64,000 nt of DNA from Taurinivorans muris (GCF_025232395.1 NZ_CP065938.1:992001-1056000); one strand, 5' to 3'. Positions 43,218 to 53,112 are shown, numbered from the stretch's first letter. Program-made: numbers and translations. The notes: generated by a model not told the origin, from the sequence alone.

Positions 43218-44135
43218 ATGCCGCAATACGGTGAGTTAACCTATCTTGTTTCAGTAAAAGACAAAAAAAAACTGCTCAGAATCAAAGAAAATGAAGATTG
43301 GCAAACACAGCACGGGCTTGTCCGCATGGAAGATATTGTCAATACCCCTTTCGGCGGAGAAGTAAAAAGCTCGCTCGGCGTGCCTTTCCGCGTTGAAAGG
43401 GTGGAACTTTTCGATTTGATTATGGGAATAAAGCGCCAAACCCAAATCATGTACCCAAAAGACATGGGACTTATTTGCATGAAACTCGGGGTCGGAAACG
43501 GACGGACCATTTTGGAAGCCGGTTCCGGTTCTGGCGGACTTACCATTGCCCTTTCCTGGTTCAGCGGCGAAAAAGGAACTGTGCACAGTTTTGAAGCGCG
43601 TGAGGAATTTCATAAACTCGCTCAAAAAAATGTGGCATGGGCGGGTGTCGGGCACAATGTGCATTTCCACCACAGGGATATTGCCGACGGTTTCGGTATC
43701 GACGATCCTGAAATTTTAAACGGAAAAAAAGCTGACGCGCTCTTTTTGGATGTCCGTACGCCTTGGGATTATTTGGACCAGGCTTTAAAAGCCCTTGTCG
43801 ATGGTGCGCCCATCGCCTTTTTACTCCCTTGCGTCGATCAAGTTTCAACCCTGCTTCTCGCTCTTGAAAAGGGTCCTTTTGAAAATACGGAAGTTCTTGA
43901 AATTTTGGTGCGTCCGTGGAAAGCTGTTCCGGACAGACTGCGTCCTGCGGACAGGATGTGCGCCCACACATGTTTTTTGGTTTTCACAAAACACCAGCAA
44001 AAAAGCCCTGAATGGGATAAGCATATCAAACTCGGAACCCGTGAACGCAAACAATATGCGGCAAAAATGAAACGGTTGGGGCTTGATGCCGAAGAAGAGC
44101 AGGATTTTGACGAAAACGGCATTCAAGAGGAATAA
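43218..44135 (+). CDS. trmI: tRNA (adenine-N1)-methyltransferase
   Basis: A 305-residue SAM-dependent enzyme of the TrmI/Trm61 family, which methylates A58 of tRNA. The N-terminal beta domain is followed by MYPKDMGLICMKLG, the SAM motif LEAGSGSGGLTIAL, DIADGF and ALFLDVRTPWDYLDQAL, typical of TrmI. The C-terminus is charged. An AAGGAAA site precedes the ATG, linking it to the upstream genes. Confidence 0.92.
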   Translation: MPQYGELTYLVSVKDKKKLLRIKENEDWQTQHGLVRMEDIVNTPFGGEVKSSLGVPFRVERVELFDLIMGIKRQTQIMYPKDMGLICMKLGVGNGRTILEAGSGSGGLTIALSWFSGEKGTVHSFEAREEFHKLAQKNVAWAGVGHNVHFHHRDIADGFGIDDPEILNGKKADALFLDVRTPWDYLDQALKALVDGAPIAFLLPCVDQVSTLLLALEKGPFENTEVLEILVRPWKAVPDRLRPADRMCAHTCFLVFTKHQQKSPEWDKHIKLGTRERKQYAAKMKRLGLDAEEEQDFDENGIQEE

Positions 44136-44189
44136 ACCTTTTTTCAAAAATGAAGATACCGGTCTAGACCTTGATTTTTTTACAGCACA

Positions 44190-46175
44190 ATGAACATAAC
44201 ATTGCAAAATATATCAAAAGCCTATGGCGGCAAAGACATTTTAGTTGATTTTTCCTTGGATGTCGTTGACGGCATGCGCCTTTGCGTTTGCGGTCCGAAC
44301 GGAAGCGGCAAATCCACGCTCATACGCATCATGGCTAACGCTTCTCCTCCGGATGCGGGACGTGTCATTACTCCCAAAAATTGCCGTATCGGCTATGTGG
44401 AGCAAATCATTGAAGAAAGTGAACTCGATTCCGAGCTGTTGGCTTGGGTGCAGTCCGCCTTGCCCGACTGGAGCGATTTTTGGCAGGAATGGGATAAAGC
44501 CCATAAGGAAAACGATGAGCAAACGCTGAACCGCCTTATGGCGAAACAACACGAATTGGAAATCCAATACGGCTATAATCCCGAACAAAAAGCCCAAACC
44601 GTCCTTTCCGGCTTAGGTTTCGATAAAAGCAAATGGACGCTCAGCTTGCGCAAACTTTCCGGCGGCTGGCGTGAAAGGGCGAAGCTCGCCCGTGTCCTTG
44701 TAGCCGGCGCGGATGTGCTTTTGCTTGACGAACCGACAAACCACCTGGATTTGGACGCAGTCGAATGGCTTGAAGAATTTTTGCTGTCTTTCAAAGGCTC
44801 TCTTATTTTTGTCGCCCACGACAGGGTCTTCATGGACCATATCAGTTCGCATATCCTCTATCTGGGCGCGTCAAAACCTATTTTGCGCAAAGCGACATTT
44901 TCCCAGTTTCTTGAAATGCAAGAGGAAATCGAAGCACAAAGGGAAAGGGAAGCAAAAAAACTGGCTGAAGATTTAAACCATAAAATGGAATTCATCCGCC
45001 GTTTTAAAGCCAAAGCAACAAAAGCGAGACAAGCCGCTTCCCGCCAAAAGCAAGCGAAACGTCTTGAAAAGGAAATGGAAAATTACAAGCCGGAGCCCAA
45101 AAGACGCGAACTTTCTTTTAAATGGCCGGAAGCCTCCAAAAGTGAAAAAATCGTTCTTTCTGTCGCTGATTTGTATTTTGAATTTCCTGACGGAGTGAGC
45201 TTGTGGAATAAACTCACGTTCACCCTGTTCCGCGGGCAGCGCATCGGGCTTGTCGGGCATAATGGCTGCGGAAAATCAACATTATTGAAAATATTGGCAG
45301 GCAAATTGGCAAAAACAAGCGGACAAATCCAAATGGGCTCGCTGACGAAACCCGGCTATTACAGCCAACAGCAAACAGAAACCCTTGAATTGAAAGGTAC
45401 TGTTCTTGGCGAGATGAGGCGGCTTTCCGACCCCCGCACCACGGAAGAGGAATTGATGAGCGTGCTGGGCCTGTTCCTTTTAGGGCAAAATTATTTCGAC
45501 AGACAAATTTCCGCCCTTTCAGGCGGGGAAAGAAGCAGGCTCGCTTTGGCAGTCTTATTTTTAGCCCGTTGCAATTTCCTCATTTTGGACGAACCGACCA
45601 ACCACCTTGATTTGGAAAGCCGAGAAGCCTTGGCGGAAGCCTTGGAAAGTTTCGACGGAACAGTCCTTCTTGTCGCCCACGACAGGCATTTACTCTCAAC
45701 CTGCGTCGATGAAATATGGGAAGTCACAAAGAACGGTTTTGTCATTTATGAAAACGGCTTTGAAGAATATGAAGAAAACCGCCAAAAAGAAAAGCAAAAA
45801 GCAAAAATTCATGCCATAGCTCAAAATCAAGCGCAGCAACCCGCCATAAAAACAAATCTCTCCCGCGAAGAACAAAAACGCATTAAACGTGAACAGGCGG
45901 AACAGCGTAACACCCTTTCACGGGAATTGAAACCTCTGCAGGAAGAATATGAAAAACTTGAAAGGCAAATGGAAACAACCCTTGAAAAGCAGACGGAAAT
46001 AGAAGAACTGCTCGCCACGCAGGAAGTATACGAAGACGGGCAGCGCGCAAGCCGGCTTTTAAAAGATTTTCATGCCATTCAAATCCAAGCGGAACAAGAA
46101 TTGGAAACGTTGAGCGCGCTTGAAAAAAAGATCAATGCCTTAAAAGAAACGTTCCAAACCTTTTCGGAAAATTAG
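44190..46175 (+). CDS. ABC-F family ATPase
   Basis: A 661-residue soluble protein with two ABC cassettes. The first Walker A is GPNGSGKST and the second GHNGCGKST. The signatures are LSGGWRERAKLARVL and LSGGERSRLALAVL, both followed by DEPTNHLDL. A charged coiled-coil linker lies between them and a coiled-coil C-terminal extension after residue ~540. ABC-F proteins act on ribosomes, and the C-terminal coiled coil resembles Uup. It follows trmI by 54 bases, and no transmembrane partner is present. Confidence 0.93.
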   Translation: MNITLQNISKAYGGKDILVDFSLDVVDGMRLCVCGPNGSGKSTLIRIMANASPPDAGRVITPKNCRIGYVEQIIEESELDSELLAWVQSALPDWSDFWQEWDKAHKENDEQTLNRLMAKQHELEIQYGYNPEQKAQTVLSGLGFDKSKWTLSLRKLSGGWRERAKLARVLVAGADVLLLDEPTNHLDLDAVEWLEEFLLSFKGSLIFVAHDRVFMDHISSHILYLGASKPILRKATFSQFLEMQEEIEAQREREAKKLAEDLNHKMEFIRRFKAKATKARQAASRQKQAKRLEKEMENYKPEPKRRELSFKWPEASKSEKIVLSVADLYFEFPDGVSLWNKLTFTLFRGQRIGLVGHNGCGKSTLLKILAGKLAKTSGQIQMGSLTKPGYYSQQQTETLELKGTVLGEMRRLSDPRTTEEELMSVLGLFLLGQNYFDRQISALSGGERSRLALAVLFLARCNFLILDEPTNHLDLESREALAEALESFDGTVLLVAHDRHLLSTCVDEIWEVTKNGFVIYENGFEEYEENRQKEKQKAKIHAIAQNQAQQPAIKTNLSREEQKRIKREQAEQRNTLSRELKPLQEEYEKLERQMETTLEKQTEIEELLATQEVYEDGQRASRLLKDFHAIQIQAEQELETLSALEKKINALKETFQTFSEN

Positions 46176-46201
46176 CCGCACGTCACGGCTCTTGCCCGAC
46201 C

Positions 46202-47026
46202 ATGAAAATAACTCCCTCCCTTGCAGTTCCTTCCTATGTCATTCCCGCTTCAACAAAGGAAAACATCCTTTTTTTGCAGGACAAGACAAAGGAAATTTCC
46301 TTGCTTTGTTTTGAACCGTCTCTCCCCGTATTGGAGGATTTGTCCTCTTTTCAAGGTTTCTGGCACCTGCACCTGCCCTATTCCGTTCCCCATGATTTTT
46401 ATCATTCACCCGAAAAATACATGCAAACAGCTCCCGCTTATTCGGCTCAAACGCTTTGGAATAACGCGTGGCAACACGCCGGCACCTTGCGCGATATGGA
46501 AATTTTTGCCAAAAGCTGCATAAAAATCGCATTGCACTGCCAAAAACTCAACCCAAAATACTATGTTCTGCATTTGCCCGACAGCCAAGAAAAAAACGCC
46601 GCCTCTTTTTTGGAATATTTTCTTCGGCAATGGCAAAAAGAACTTCCTCTTGAATTGTTATGTCTGGAAAATGTTAAAAACGCTTCCTATTTCGATTATG
46701 AAAAAATCATCCTTTCCTCTTCCTGTTCCCTTTGCTTCGACCTTGCCCACGCCCTGACCTACAAACAGGAAAACTGTCTGGAACAAAAAAAATTCATGGA
46801 AAAAGTCAAAATAGTTCATTGGTCCGCCCCTTTTGAAGAAAATACCCAACAATATGGCAAAGATAAACATTTAAACCTAAATCACTTGAAAAAACATGCA
46901 AGCTATTGTATAAAAACCTTAAAAAGCGTACCGCAAAACACAACCCATGTTTTGGAACTGTTTTCCTGGGAAGAAATTGAAAAATCCAAACAATTCCTTT
47001 TCCAGCTTTTTGACCGATGTTTTTAA
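46202..47026 (+). CDS. cbiR: CbiR-like cobamide-remodelling TIM-barrel protein
   Basis: A 274-residue protein of the AP-endonuclease/xylose-isomerase-like fold. SYVIPASTKENILFLQDKTKEISLLCFE, HLHLPYSVPHDF, YVLHLPDS, LCLENVKN, CFDLAHALTY and VLELFSWEE suggest the metal-binding strands of this fold. The pattern resembles CbiR, which hydrolyses the nucleotide loop of corrinoids. That would fit an organism using several cobamides. The assignment is from pattern memory and is tentative. Confidence 0.65.
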   Translation: MKITPSLAVPSYVIPASTKENILFLQDKTKEISLLCFEPSLPVLEDLSSFQGFWHLHLPYSVPHDFYHSPEKYMQTAPAYSAQTLWNNAWQHAGTLRDMEIFAKSCIKIALHCQKLNPKYYVLHLPDSQEKNAASFLEYFLRQWQKELPLELLCLENVKNASYFDYEKIILSSSCSLCFDLAHALTYKQENCLEQKKFMEKVKIVHWSAPFEENTQQYGKDKHLNLNHLKKHASYCIKTLKSVPQNTTHVLELFSWEEIEKSKQFLFQLFDRCF

Positions 47027-47043
47027 GTTAAGGCGAAGAAATT

Positions 47044-48102
47044 ATGGCGTATTTCCGTTTGCTCAATACACAGCTGACAAGCATCAACACCTTGCTTGCC
47101 AAAAGTGACAATTGGCTCATCCTTATCAATGCAGATCCCGATGCGATGGCCAGCGCCTTGGCGTTGCAGCGCCTTATAGGCAAAAAAGTCAAAAGCGTCC
47201 ATATTGCAAGAATTAACGCAATCACCCGTCCTGACAATTTGGCGATGATAAAAAAACTGCATATCCATATGCGCAGCTGGGAACCGGGCATGCAAAAAAA
47301 ATATCAAAAATTCGCCATTGTCGATTCCCAGCCTCATCACAGTCCGCTTTTTAAAAATATTCCCTTTTCCATAGTCATCGACCACCACCCGCTTCCCCAC
47401 AAGGACAATCTTCCGTTTTTGGCTGAAAACAACGTTTACGATGTCCGCCCGGATTACGGGGCGACAAGCACCATGCTCATCGAATATCTTTATAATGCGC
47501 AAATCCGTCCGGGAAGGTATTTGTCAACAGCTTTGCAATACGGCATACGCACAGACACGGGCACATTCGGAAGACAAACGACGGAAGTCGATTTAAGGGC
47601 TTACCACTATATGCTCCGCTATGCCGACCAAAATCTTTTGACACAGATTTTGCGAAGCGAATATTTTCTTGAATGGCTTCCGTATTTTTCCCATGCCTTT
47701 GAAAAACTCCGCCCTTGCGGGCTGGGACATTTCACCTATTTGACCAATGTGGAAAGCCCCGATATTCTGGTGGTTATCGCAGACTTCTTCCTACGGGTAT
47801 ACGGATTGAAATATATCATTGTTTCAGGCGTATACGAAAAAACAGCCATTTGCATTTTTAGGGGAAGCAAATACAACTTAGGCGAACTGGCTCAAAAATC
47901 TTTCAGCGACATTGGTTCGGCAGGCGGGCACACTTCCCTTGCGCGAGCGGAAATTTCATTGAAAATGCTCAAAGAAAAAGACCCCGCTCTGCATATTGAT
48001 TATCGAAGAAAAACATTTAAGACCGAAACCTATGAAAAAATCGAAGCCATACTTTTTAACATTTTAAAACAAAACGGTTCAGCACGGCAAATAACCAAAT
48101 AA
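47044..48102 (+). CDS. DHH family phosphoesterase (NrnA-like)
   Basis: A 352-residue protein. Metal-binding motifs appear in order: NADPDAMASALAL, DSQPHHS, VIDHHPLP, DYGATSTMLIEYL and YGIRTDTGTFGRQ. The C-terminal DHHA1-like region has GGHTSLARAEI. This fits NrnA/oligoribonuclease or phosphodiesterases that degrade nanoRNA, cyclic dinucleotide products or pAp. It follows the CbiR-like gene by 17 bases. Confidence 0.92.
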   Translation: MAYFRLLNTQLTSINTLLAKSDNWLILINADPDAMASALALQRLIGKKVKSVHIARINAITRPDNLAMIKKLHIHMRSWEPGMQKKYQKFAIVDSQPHHSPLFKNIPFSIVIDHHPLPHKDNLPFLAENNVYDVRPDYGATSTMLIEYLYNAQIRPGRYLSTALQYGIRTDTGTFGRQTTEVDLRAYHYMLRYADQNLLTQILRSEYFLEWLPYFSHAFEKLRPCGLGHFTYLTNVESPDILVVIADFFLRVYGLKYIIVSGVYEKTAICIFRGSKYNLGELAQKSFSDIGSAGGHTSLARAEISLKMLKEKDPALHIDYRRKTFKTETYEKIEAILFNILKQNGSARQITK

Positions 48103-48115
48103 AAGAGGTGATTTT

Positions 48116-48478
48116 ATGTTCAGCCAAGAATTTTTAACAAATCTTTTTCCACCGGAACGCACCAACGATTTCTTTGAAGCGCTTTTCGGCGATCCCGAAG
48201 ACGGCGCTTATGACATAAAAATGAGCTACCAAGGCAAAGAAAACAAAACACTGAAATTTTATTTCGAACTGCACGCCCGCCCTAACCAATGCCTGCGCTG
48301 CAACCTTACAACCGGTCTGCCTCCTGTTTTTGAAAGACACCCCATTATCGCCGCCAAAGCCATGGCGGAAAAAATCGCCGAACACGCGGGCTTTGCAAAC
48401 CACACATGGAAAATAGGGCAGACAATCCAGTACAGCGAAGCTGTCCACTATGTGCCTTTATATGTGACGGAAGCTTGA
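48116..48478 (+). CDS. Conserved hypothetical protein
   Basis: A 120-residue protein with PPERTNDFFEALFGD near the N-terminus, then FELHARPNQCLRCNLTTGLP (CxxC) and a C-terminal half of moderate conservation pattern. I know similar small proteins only from Desulfovibrio-type genomes. GAGGTG precedes the ATG. It may bind metal through CLRC, but no function is known. Confidence 0.8.
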   Translation: MFSQEFLTNLFPPERTNDFFEALFGDPEDGAYDIKMSYQGKENKTLKFYFELHARPNQCLRCNLTTGLPPVFERHPIIAAKAMAEKIAEHAGFANHTWKIGQTIQYSEAVHYVPLYVTEA

Positions 48479-48490
48479 CTTCCATAGTTA

Positions 48491-48519
48491 AAAAGGGCTT
48501 TCTCAACAAGCCCTTTTTA
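48491..48519. terminator. Bidirectional intrinsic terminator
   Basis: AAAAAGGGCTT (48491-48501) pairs with AAGCCCTTTTT (48509-48519) across a 7-base loop. It lies between two convergent genes (ends 48478 and 48556). Confidence 0.85.
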
Positions 48520-48555
48520 AAATATTTTCAAAATACCTTTTCCATGGAAAGGGTT

Positions 48556-49800
48556 TTACCGTTCCGACCAAATCAGGCGTTTGTTTTTCACTTTCAGCCT
48601 GCCAAGCACCAAACCGTTCCATGCCATAAGGACGTTTTTTTCTTTAAAATCACAGGAAAAACTTTGCCCGGAAAGCAAACCTTTTATTTTTTCAAGACCG
48701 TCTTTCCCCTCGAAATGAGTCATGGGCAAATCCCCTGCCATGCGCACTCTCGGCGAAAGCTGCACCTCGTTGGATTTTCCCGCTTTCCCCATATACATTC
48801 CCTGCCATGCAAAATTCTGCGGAAAAAATTTCGCCTGCCGGTGAACAAAATGCAGACTTTCCTTAAAGACGGCAATATCCCCATATTCAAGATAGTTTTC
48901 CGCAATTCCCAGTTCCTGCACATATTTTCTTGCTAACGGCTCCCCCCATTGTCTTTCCTCGGGAATAAAACTCTCCCCGCCATTTTTTTTGCGTAAACGG
49001 GCGACAAAAAAACCCTGCGTATCGCCTATGCGCGGTGAAAGCCTCCATACACCGTCCATGCCGAGCATAGGTTCATCCATGACAAATTCCGGAAGAGGAG
49101 AAAGTTTTTCAAGCGTCAAACCCAGCTCTTCCTGAGCGAATTTCACTTGCGCTTCATTTTCTTCAAGATTGGTCGTGCATGTGGAATAGACAAGCACGCC
49201 GCCGGGTTTGAGCAAGCGCTCGGCATTTTTGAGCAATTCTCTCTGCAGGCTGACAAGGGGCAATGTTTTTTCTTCTTTCCATATTTCCATGACACGGGGA
49301 TTTTTTTCAACAGTGCCCCAACCGCTGCAAGGCGGGTCAAGCTGAATAAAATCACAAAATCCGCCGGGAAGAGGAATATGCTGCCCTTCAAAACAGCAGG
49401 ACGCCGTTTGAAATAAACCCATTTGCTGTAAATTTCTGCGAAGTGTCGCAAGACGCGGCGGTGAAACCTCGTTTCCAAGAACAAAACCCTCTTCTCCCAC
49501 AATGTGCGCAAGCTGCCCTGTCTTGCTTCCGGGGCTTGCGCACATATCCAGCACAAAAGCCCCTCTGTCAGGCATGAGGGCGACAGGCGGAAGCATGGAC
49601 GCTCTGTCCTGTATGTAAATAAATCCAAAAAAACCCGCTATGGAAGCCCCCAAAGAAAACGGTTCTTCAAGCAAACGGCAGGCGGAAGAAAAAAAATCTT
49701 CCTCTTCCCATGAAAAACCTTGCAAAGAAAGCATTTCTTCTACAATTTTCCGTTCTTCGCCTTTACAAACAAATCGAAACGATCTTTTATACTGCTTCAT
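48556..49800 (-). CDS. RsmB/RsmF-type RNA cytosine-C5 methyltransferase
   Basis: A 414-residue NOL1/NOP2/Sun-family enzyme. Core motifs are IQDRASMLPP, VLDMCASPGSKTGQLA (SAM binding), LDPPCSGWGT (PC motif) and YSTCTTNLEENEAQV (catalytic TC motif). A C-terminal domain follows that may contact RNA. RsmF-type members methylate 16S rRNA C1407; target not proven. It has AGGTAA before the ATG. Confidence 0.93.
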   Translation of the reverse strand: MKQYKRSFRFVCKGEERKIVEEMLSLQGFSWEEEDFFSSACRLLEEPFSLGASIAGFFGFIYIQDRASMLPPVALMPDRGAFVLDMCASPGSKTGQLAHIVGEEGFVLGNEVSPPRLATLRRNLQQMGLFQTASCCFEGQHIPLPGGFCDFIQLDPPCSGWGTVEKNPRVMEIWKEEKTLPLVSLQRELLKNAERLLKPGGVLVYSTCTTNLEENEAQVKFAQEELGLTLEKLSPLPEFVMDEPMLGMDGVWRLSPRIGDTQGFFVARLRKKNGGESFIPEERQWGEPLARKYVQELGIAENYLEYGDIAVFKESLHFVHRQAKFFPQNFAWQGMYMGKAGKSNEVQLSPRVRMAGDLPMTHFEGKDGLEKIKGLLSGQSFSCDFKEKNVLMAWNGLVLGRLKVKNKRLIWSER

Positions 49801-49914
49801 AAAATTACCTGTGAGCTATTGCTTGCAACAATCATAAAAACAAGATATAAGTTGAAAATCTTGTTAAGACAAGAAAAAGAAACTATCAATCATTTGACAT
49901 CCATAGGAGAATAT

Positions 49915-51537
49915 ATGCGTATTTCTGTTTTACCGGCTGCTTTTCTTGGTCTTTTTGCTTTTGCACAAAACGCCCATGCAGCAGACTATGCCATTGCACA
50001 ATTCCAAGTAAACGGCTCCAACAGTTATCAATATCTTAAAAATGCCGTCCCGCCGATGTTCAACACGCGTCTTTTTGCCGCCGGGATGAACGAACCGGTT
50101 CCGACACAAGACAGTCTTGCCAATTCCGCTTCCCCTAAATCACAGAAAGAAGCGCAGGAACTTCGCAAAAAGCACAAGGCTGATTACCTTATTTACGGAA
50201 CGGTCAGCGTTATCGGCGACACGGCAAGCCTGGATGTGAGCGTTGTCGGCGACAACAATTATTTTTGGCAAAAATCATCACAAAACAACGTCAATAACCT
50301 TCTTGCGGGTATCAATGCCGTTGCGGGCAACATCAATCAGGAAGTTTTTAAAACAAGCGGCGCAGCATCTGCTCAAGCGCGAAGCACGGCACAGGGAAGT
50401 TCCTTTATCAATGCGGAAACCGGCGCTCCGAGCACGAATTATTTAAATCCCGAACTTCGCTATCAAGGTGTTGAAGAAAACAAATTCCGTTCCCAAACCC
50501 AACCTTTTGAATCCACGGGCATGCAAGTTGCGGATTTCAACGGCAACGGTTTTAACGAAATATTGCTTGGCAGTGAAAACGAAGTCATCATTTATTCTTA
50601 CAATGACAACCAATTAAAAGAACTTGCCCGCAAAAAGCTCTATTCTTCCGCCAATATCTTACGCATAAGCACTTTTCCCCATAAAGGAAGAAATTATATT
50701 GTCGTCGCGACCTGCGATGAAACCAACAACGATGCAAGAAGCTATATTCTGCTCTTCAACGGCAAGCAAATCCAAGAAATCGCCAATACCCGCTATTACC
50801 TGAACGTTGCAAAAACAAGCGCCCATGGCGACCCCGAACTTATCGGACAGAACGCCGATGCGACGCGTTTCGTGAAAGGTGCCGTGTTCAGAATAAATTT
50901 TGACGGAAAAAACATTTCCAAAGGCACAAACCTCAGCTCCCTGCCTTCAAAAGCCGATGTGTTCAACTTCACCTATGTGCCTTCTTCCCAAGACAGCGGC
51001 GATGTTATCGCTGTCATTGACGATCAGGACCGCCTGAATATTTTCAGCACAAGCGGAAAACTCCTTTCCAAAACGGAAGAATATTATGCCAGCACGGCAA
51101 ACCGCGTATCCGTAACGCGTGATATCGGCGGATTTGTTTCTCAAGAAGGTAAAATTGACGCTTCCTACCATTATGTTCCAAGTGCTGTCAATGTGGTTGA
51201 TATTGACAATGACAACAACTACGAACTGATTGTGACAAAACCCCTCAGCGTTGCCGCCAATCTTTTAAATAACTACCGCAATTATGCGCAAAGCGAAGTT
51301 CATGCCTTGCTTTGGGACGGTGTCGGCGCCAATCTTTTATGGAAAACCCGCCGTATCAAGGGAACCGTCGCCGACGTGAAAATCGCCGACCCCAATAACG
51401 ACGGTGTCCTCGACCTTGTCGTCAATGTCAACACCTACCCCGGAACAATGGGAATAAGCAAAATCAGGACCTTCGTAACCCTTTACCCCTTGGATACCAA
51501 TAATATCAACACTGACGCCATCAATTTTGCAGAATAA
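49915..51537 (+). CDS. Secreted FG-GAP/VCBS-like protein
   Basis: A 540-residue protein with a signal peptide ending AHA. An N-terminal region resembles TolB/CsgG-like envelope proteins (DYLIYGTVSVIGDTASLDVSVV). The larger part has beta-propeller-type FG-GAP/VCBS repeats with Asp/Asn-rich calcium-like loops: DFNGNGFNEILLG, DIDNDNNYELIV and DPNNDGVLDLVV. I use the ATG at 49915 with AGGAG upstream; the earlier start at 49720 adds an unconserved leader. It is likely envelope-associated; function unknown. A terminator follows. Confidence 0.88.
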   Translation: MRISVLPAAFLGLFAFAQNAHAADYAIAQFQVNGSNSYQYLKNAVPPMFNTRLFAAGMNEPVPTQDSLANSASPKSQKEAQELRKKHKADYLIYGTVSVIGDTASLDVSVVGDNNYFWQKSSQNNVNNLLAGINAVAGNINQEVFKTSGAASAQARSTAQGSSFINAETGAPSTNYLNPELRYQGVEENKFRSQTQPFESTGMQVADFNGNGFNEILLGSENEVIIYSYNDNQLKELARKKLYSSANILRISTFPHKGRNYIVVATCDETNNDARSYILLFNGKQIQEIANTRYYLNVAKTSAHGDPELIGQNADATRFVKGAVFRINFDGKNISKGTNLSSLPSKADVFNFTYVPSSQDSGDVIAVIDDQDRLNIFSTSGKLLSKTEEYYASTANRVSVTRDIGGFVSQEGKIDASYHYVPSAVNVVDIDNDNNYELIVTKPLSVAANLLNNYRNYAQSEVHALLWDGVGANLLWKTRRIKGTVADVKIADPNNDGVLDLVVNVNTYPGTMGISKIRTFVTLYPLDTNNINTDAINFAE

Positions 51538-51542
51538 AAACC

Positions 51543-51567
51543 GCCCGCTTTTTGCGGGCTTTTTTTT
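51543..51567 (+). terminator. Intrinsic terminator
   Basis: GCCCGC (51543-51548) pairs with GCGGGC (51554-51559) across TTTTT and is followed by eight T. It lies right after the FG-GAP gene. Confidence 0.88.
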
Positions 51568-51596
51568 CCGATGAAAAATGATTTGGAGAAACTGTT

Positions 51597-51857
51597 ATGC
51601 ATAAAAACACGCAATTGCCGGAAGTCACCTTTTCAACCTTTATCCTTTCGCTCGCCTCATCAACCCTTATGCATTTGGGGGAAGTTCCCAATCCCGACAC
51701 GGGCAAAACAGAAAAAAACATTCTTTTGGCGAAACACAGCGTCGACTTGCTCAATATGCTTGAAGACAAGTTCAAAAACGGACTGAACGCCGACGAACAA
51801 AAACTTCTTCAAGATATTCTCTATGAAGTGAAAATCAAATACATTCAACAAGCATAA
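51597..51857 (+). CDS. DUF1844 domain protein
   Basis: An 86-residue protein with the DUF1844 pattern: TFSTFILSLASSTLMHLGEVPNPDTG, AKHSVDLLNMLEDK and EQKLLQDILYEVKIKYIQ. GGAG precedes the ATG. It lies 12 bases before argC and may share its message. Function unknown; the family is widespread. Confidence 0.9.
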   Translation: MHKNTQLPEVTFSTFILSLASSTLMHLGEVPNPDTGKTEKNILLAKHSVDLLNMLEDKFKNGLNADEQKLLQDILYEVKIKYIQQA

Positions 51858-51869
51858 AAAGGAAAAACG

Positions 51870-52934
51870 ATGTATAAAGCAGGACTTATCGGCGTCACCG
51901 GCTATACGGGCATGGAACTGGCAAGAATTTTGGCGACACACCCGCAAATAGAACTTACGCACGCGACCTCAAGACAAGAAAGCGGCAAAAAAATCGAAGA
52001 CCTGTACCCTTTTTTACGCTCTTACAAAATCGGCTCGGTTTGCATAAGCGATTATGACGCCCAAGAACTCGCAAAAGAATGTGACATCATTTTTCTTGCC
52101 GTGCCGCACGGAACAGCCATGCAAAGCGCGGGCGAAATTTTCAGCATTGCGAAAACATTGAATAAAACGATAAAAATTATTGACCTATCCGCAGACTTCA
52201 GGATTAAAAATCCTGAAACCTATGAAGCATGGTATCAAATCAAACATACGGAGCAAGACCTTTTAACCCGGGCCGTTTACGGACTTTTCGATATTTATGC
52301 GGACAGCATAAAAAATGCCGATCTCATCGCAAACCCTGGCTGCTACCCCACAGCAAGCATTTTGGGTTTATATCCGGCTCTGAAAAATGCCCTCATACAA
52401 AACGATATTGTTATCGACGCAAAATCAGGAACAAGCGGAGCAGGCAGAAAAGCCCAGGCATCAAGCCTTTTTTGTGAAGTTTATGATAATTTCCGCCCTT
52501 ACTCCATCGGCGGGAAACACCGGCATACCCCGGAAATCGAGCAGGAACTCTCCGCCATCGCCAAAAAAGAAATCTTTGTTTCTTTCAATCCCCATTTGCT
52601 TCCCATTGAGCGGGGCATTTTGAATACCATTTATGCTCCGCTTGCGAAAGCTATTTCTGCGGAAAAAATTCACGCCCTTTATGCCGGCGAATACGAAAAC
52701 TCCCCCTTTGTGCGGGTTCTGCCTTCAGGGCAATTGCCGGAAACAAGAAACGTACGGGGATCTTTGTTCTGTGACATCGCCATAAGCGTTGATACAAGAA
52801 CCAATAAGCTCATCATCGCCTCCGCCATTGACAACCTTGCCCGCGGCGCGTCCATGCAGGCTGTCGCCAATGCAAACCTTTGCTTGGGCTTGCCTCTTGC
52901 GACAGGTATCAATAATGCCCCCTTATGTCCGTAA
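51870..52934 (+). CDS. argC: N-acetyl-gamma-glutamyl-phosphate reductase
   Basis: A 354-residue NADPH-dependent enzyme in arginine synthesis. The Rossmann start is GLIGVTGYTGMELARIL. The catalytic Cys is in ANPGCYPTAS, and GKHRHTPEIEQEL and ARGASMQAVANANL are conserved. It has AAGGAAAA before the ATG and is followed by a terminator, so it is not in one message with argB and argF. Confidence 0.96.
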   Translation: MYKAGLIGVTGYTGMELARILATHPQIELTHATSRQESGKKIEDLYPFLRSYKIGSVCISDYDAQELAKECDIIFLAVPHGTAMQSAGEIFSIAKTLNKTIKIIDLSADFRIKNPETYEAWYQIKHTEQDLLTRAVYGLFDIYADSIKNADLIANPGCYPTASILGLYPALKNALIQNDIVIDAKSGTSGAGRKAQASSLFCEVYDNFRPYSIGGKHRHTPEIEQELSAIAKKEIFVSFNPHLLPIERGILNTIYAPLAKAISAEKIHALYAGEYENSPFVRVLPSGQLPETRNVRGSLFCDIAISVDTRTNKLIIASAIDNLARGASMQAVANANLCLGLPLATGINNAPLCP

Positions 52935-52956
52935 ACAAGCATTTTTTCGCACAATA

Positions 52957-52979
52957 AGCTCACGCCGTGGGCTTTTTTT
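52957..52979 (+). terminator. Intrinsic terminator after argC
   Basis: AGCTCAC (52957-52963) pairs with GTGGGCT (52967-52973), with one G-U pair and a GCC loop, followed by seven T in all. Confidence 0.75.
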
Positions 52980-53034
52980 CTTTAAGGCAACTTCAAAAAT
53001 TACATTTTTGTTATCGACATCGTATTATTTTTTC

Positions 53035-53061
53035 TTGATTTTACGTAATATTTGCTATAAA
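53035..53061 (+). promoter_or_regulatory. Possible promoter of the NAGS-argB-argF group
   Basis: TTGATT (53035-53040) and TATAAA (53056-53061) are separated by 15 bases. The spacing is a little short; CTTGAT one base earlier gives 16. The leader is about 45 bases. Confidence 0.4.
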
Positions 53062-53112
53062 TTTCGACTTTCACACATTTTTAACAACATTAATGTTTAA
53101 AAAGGATTTGTT

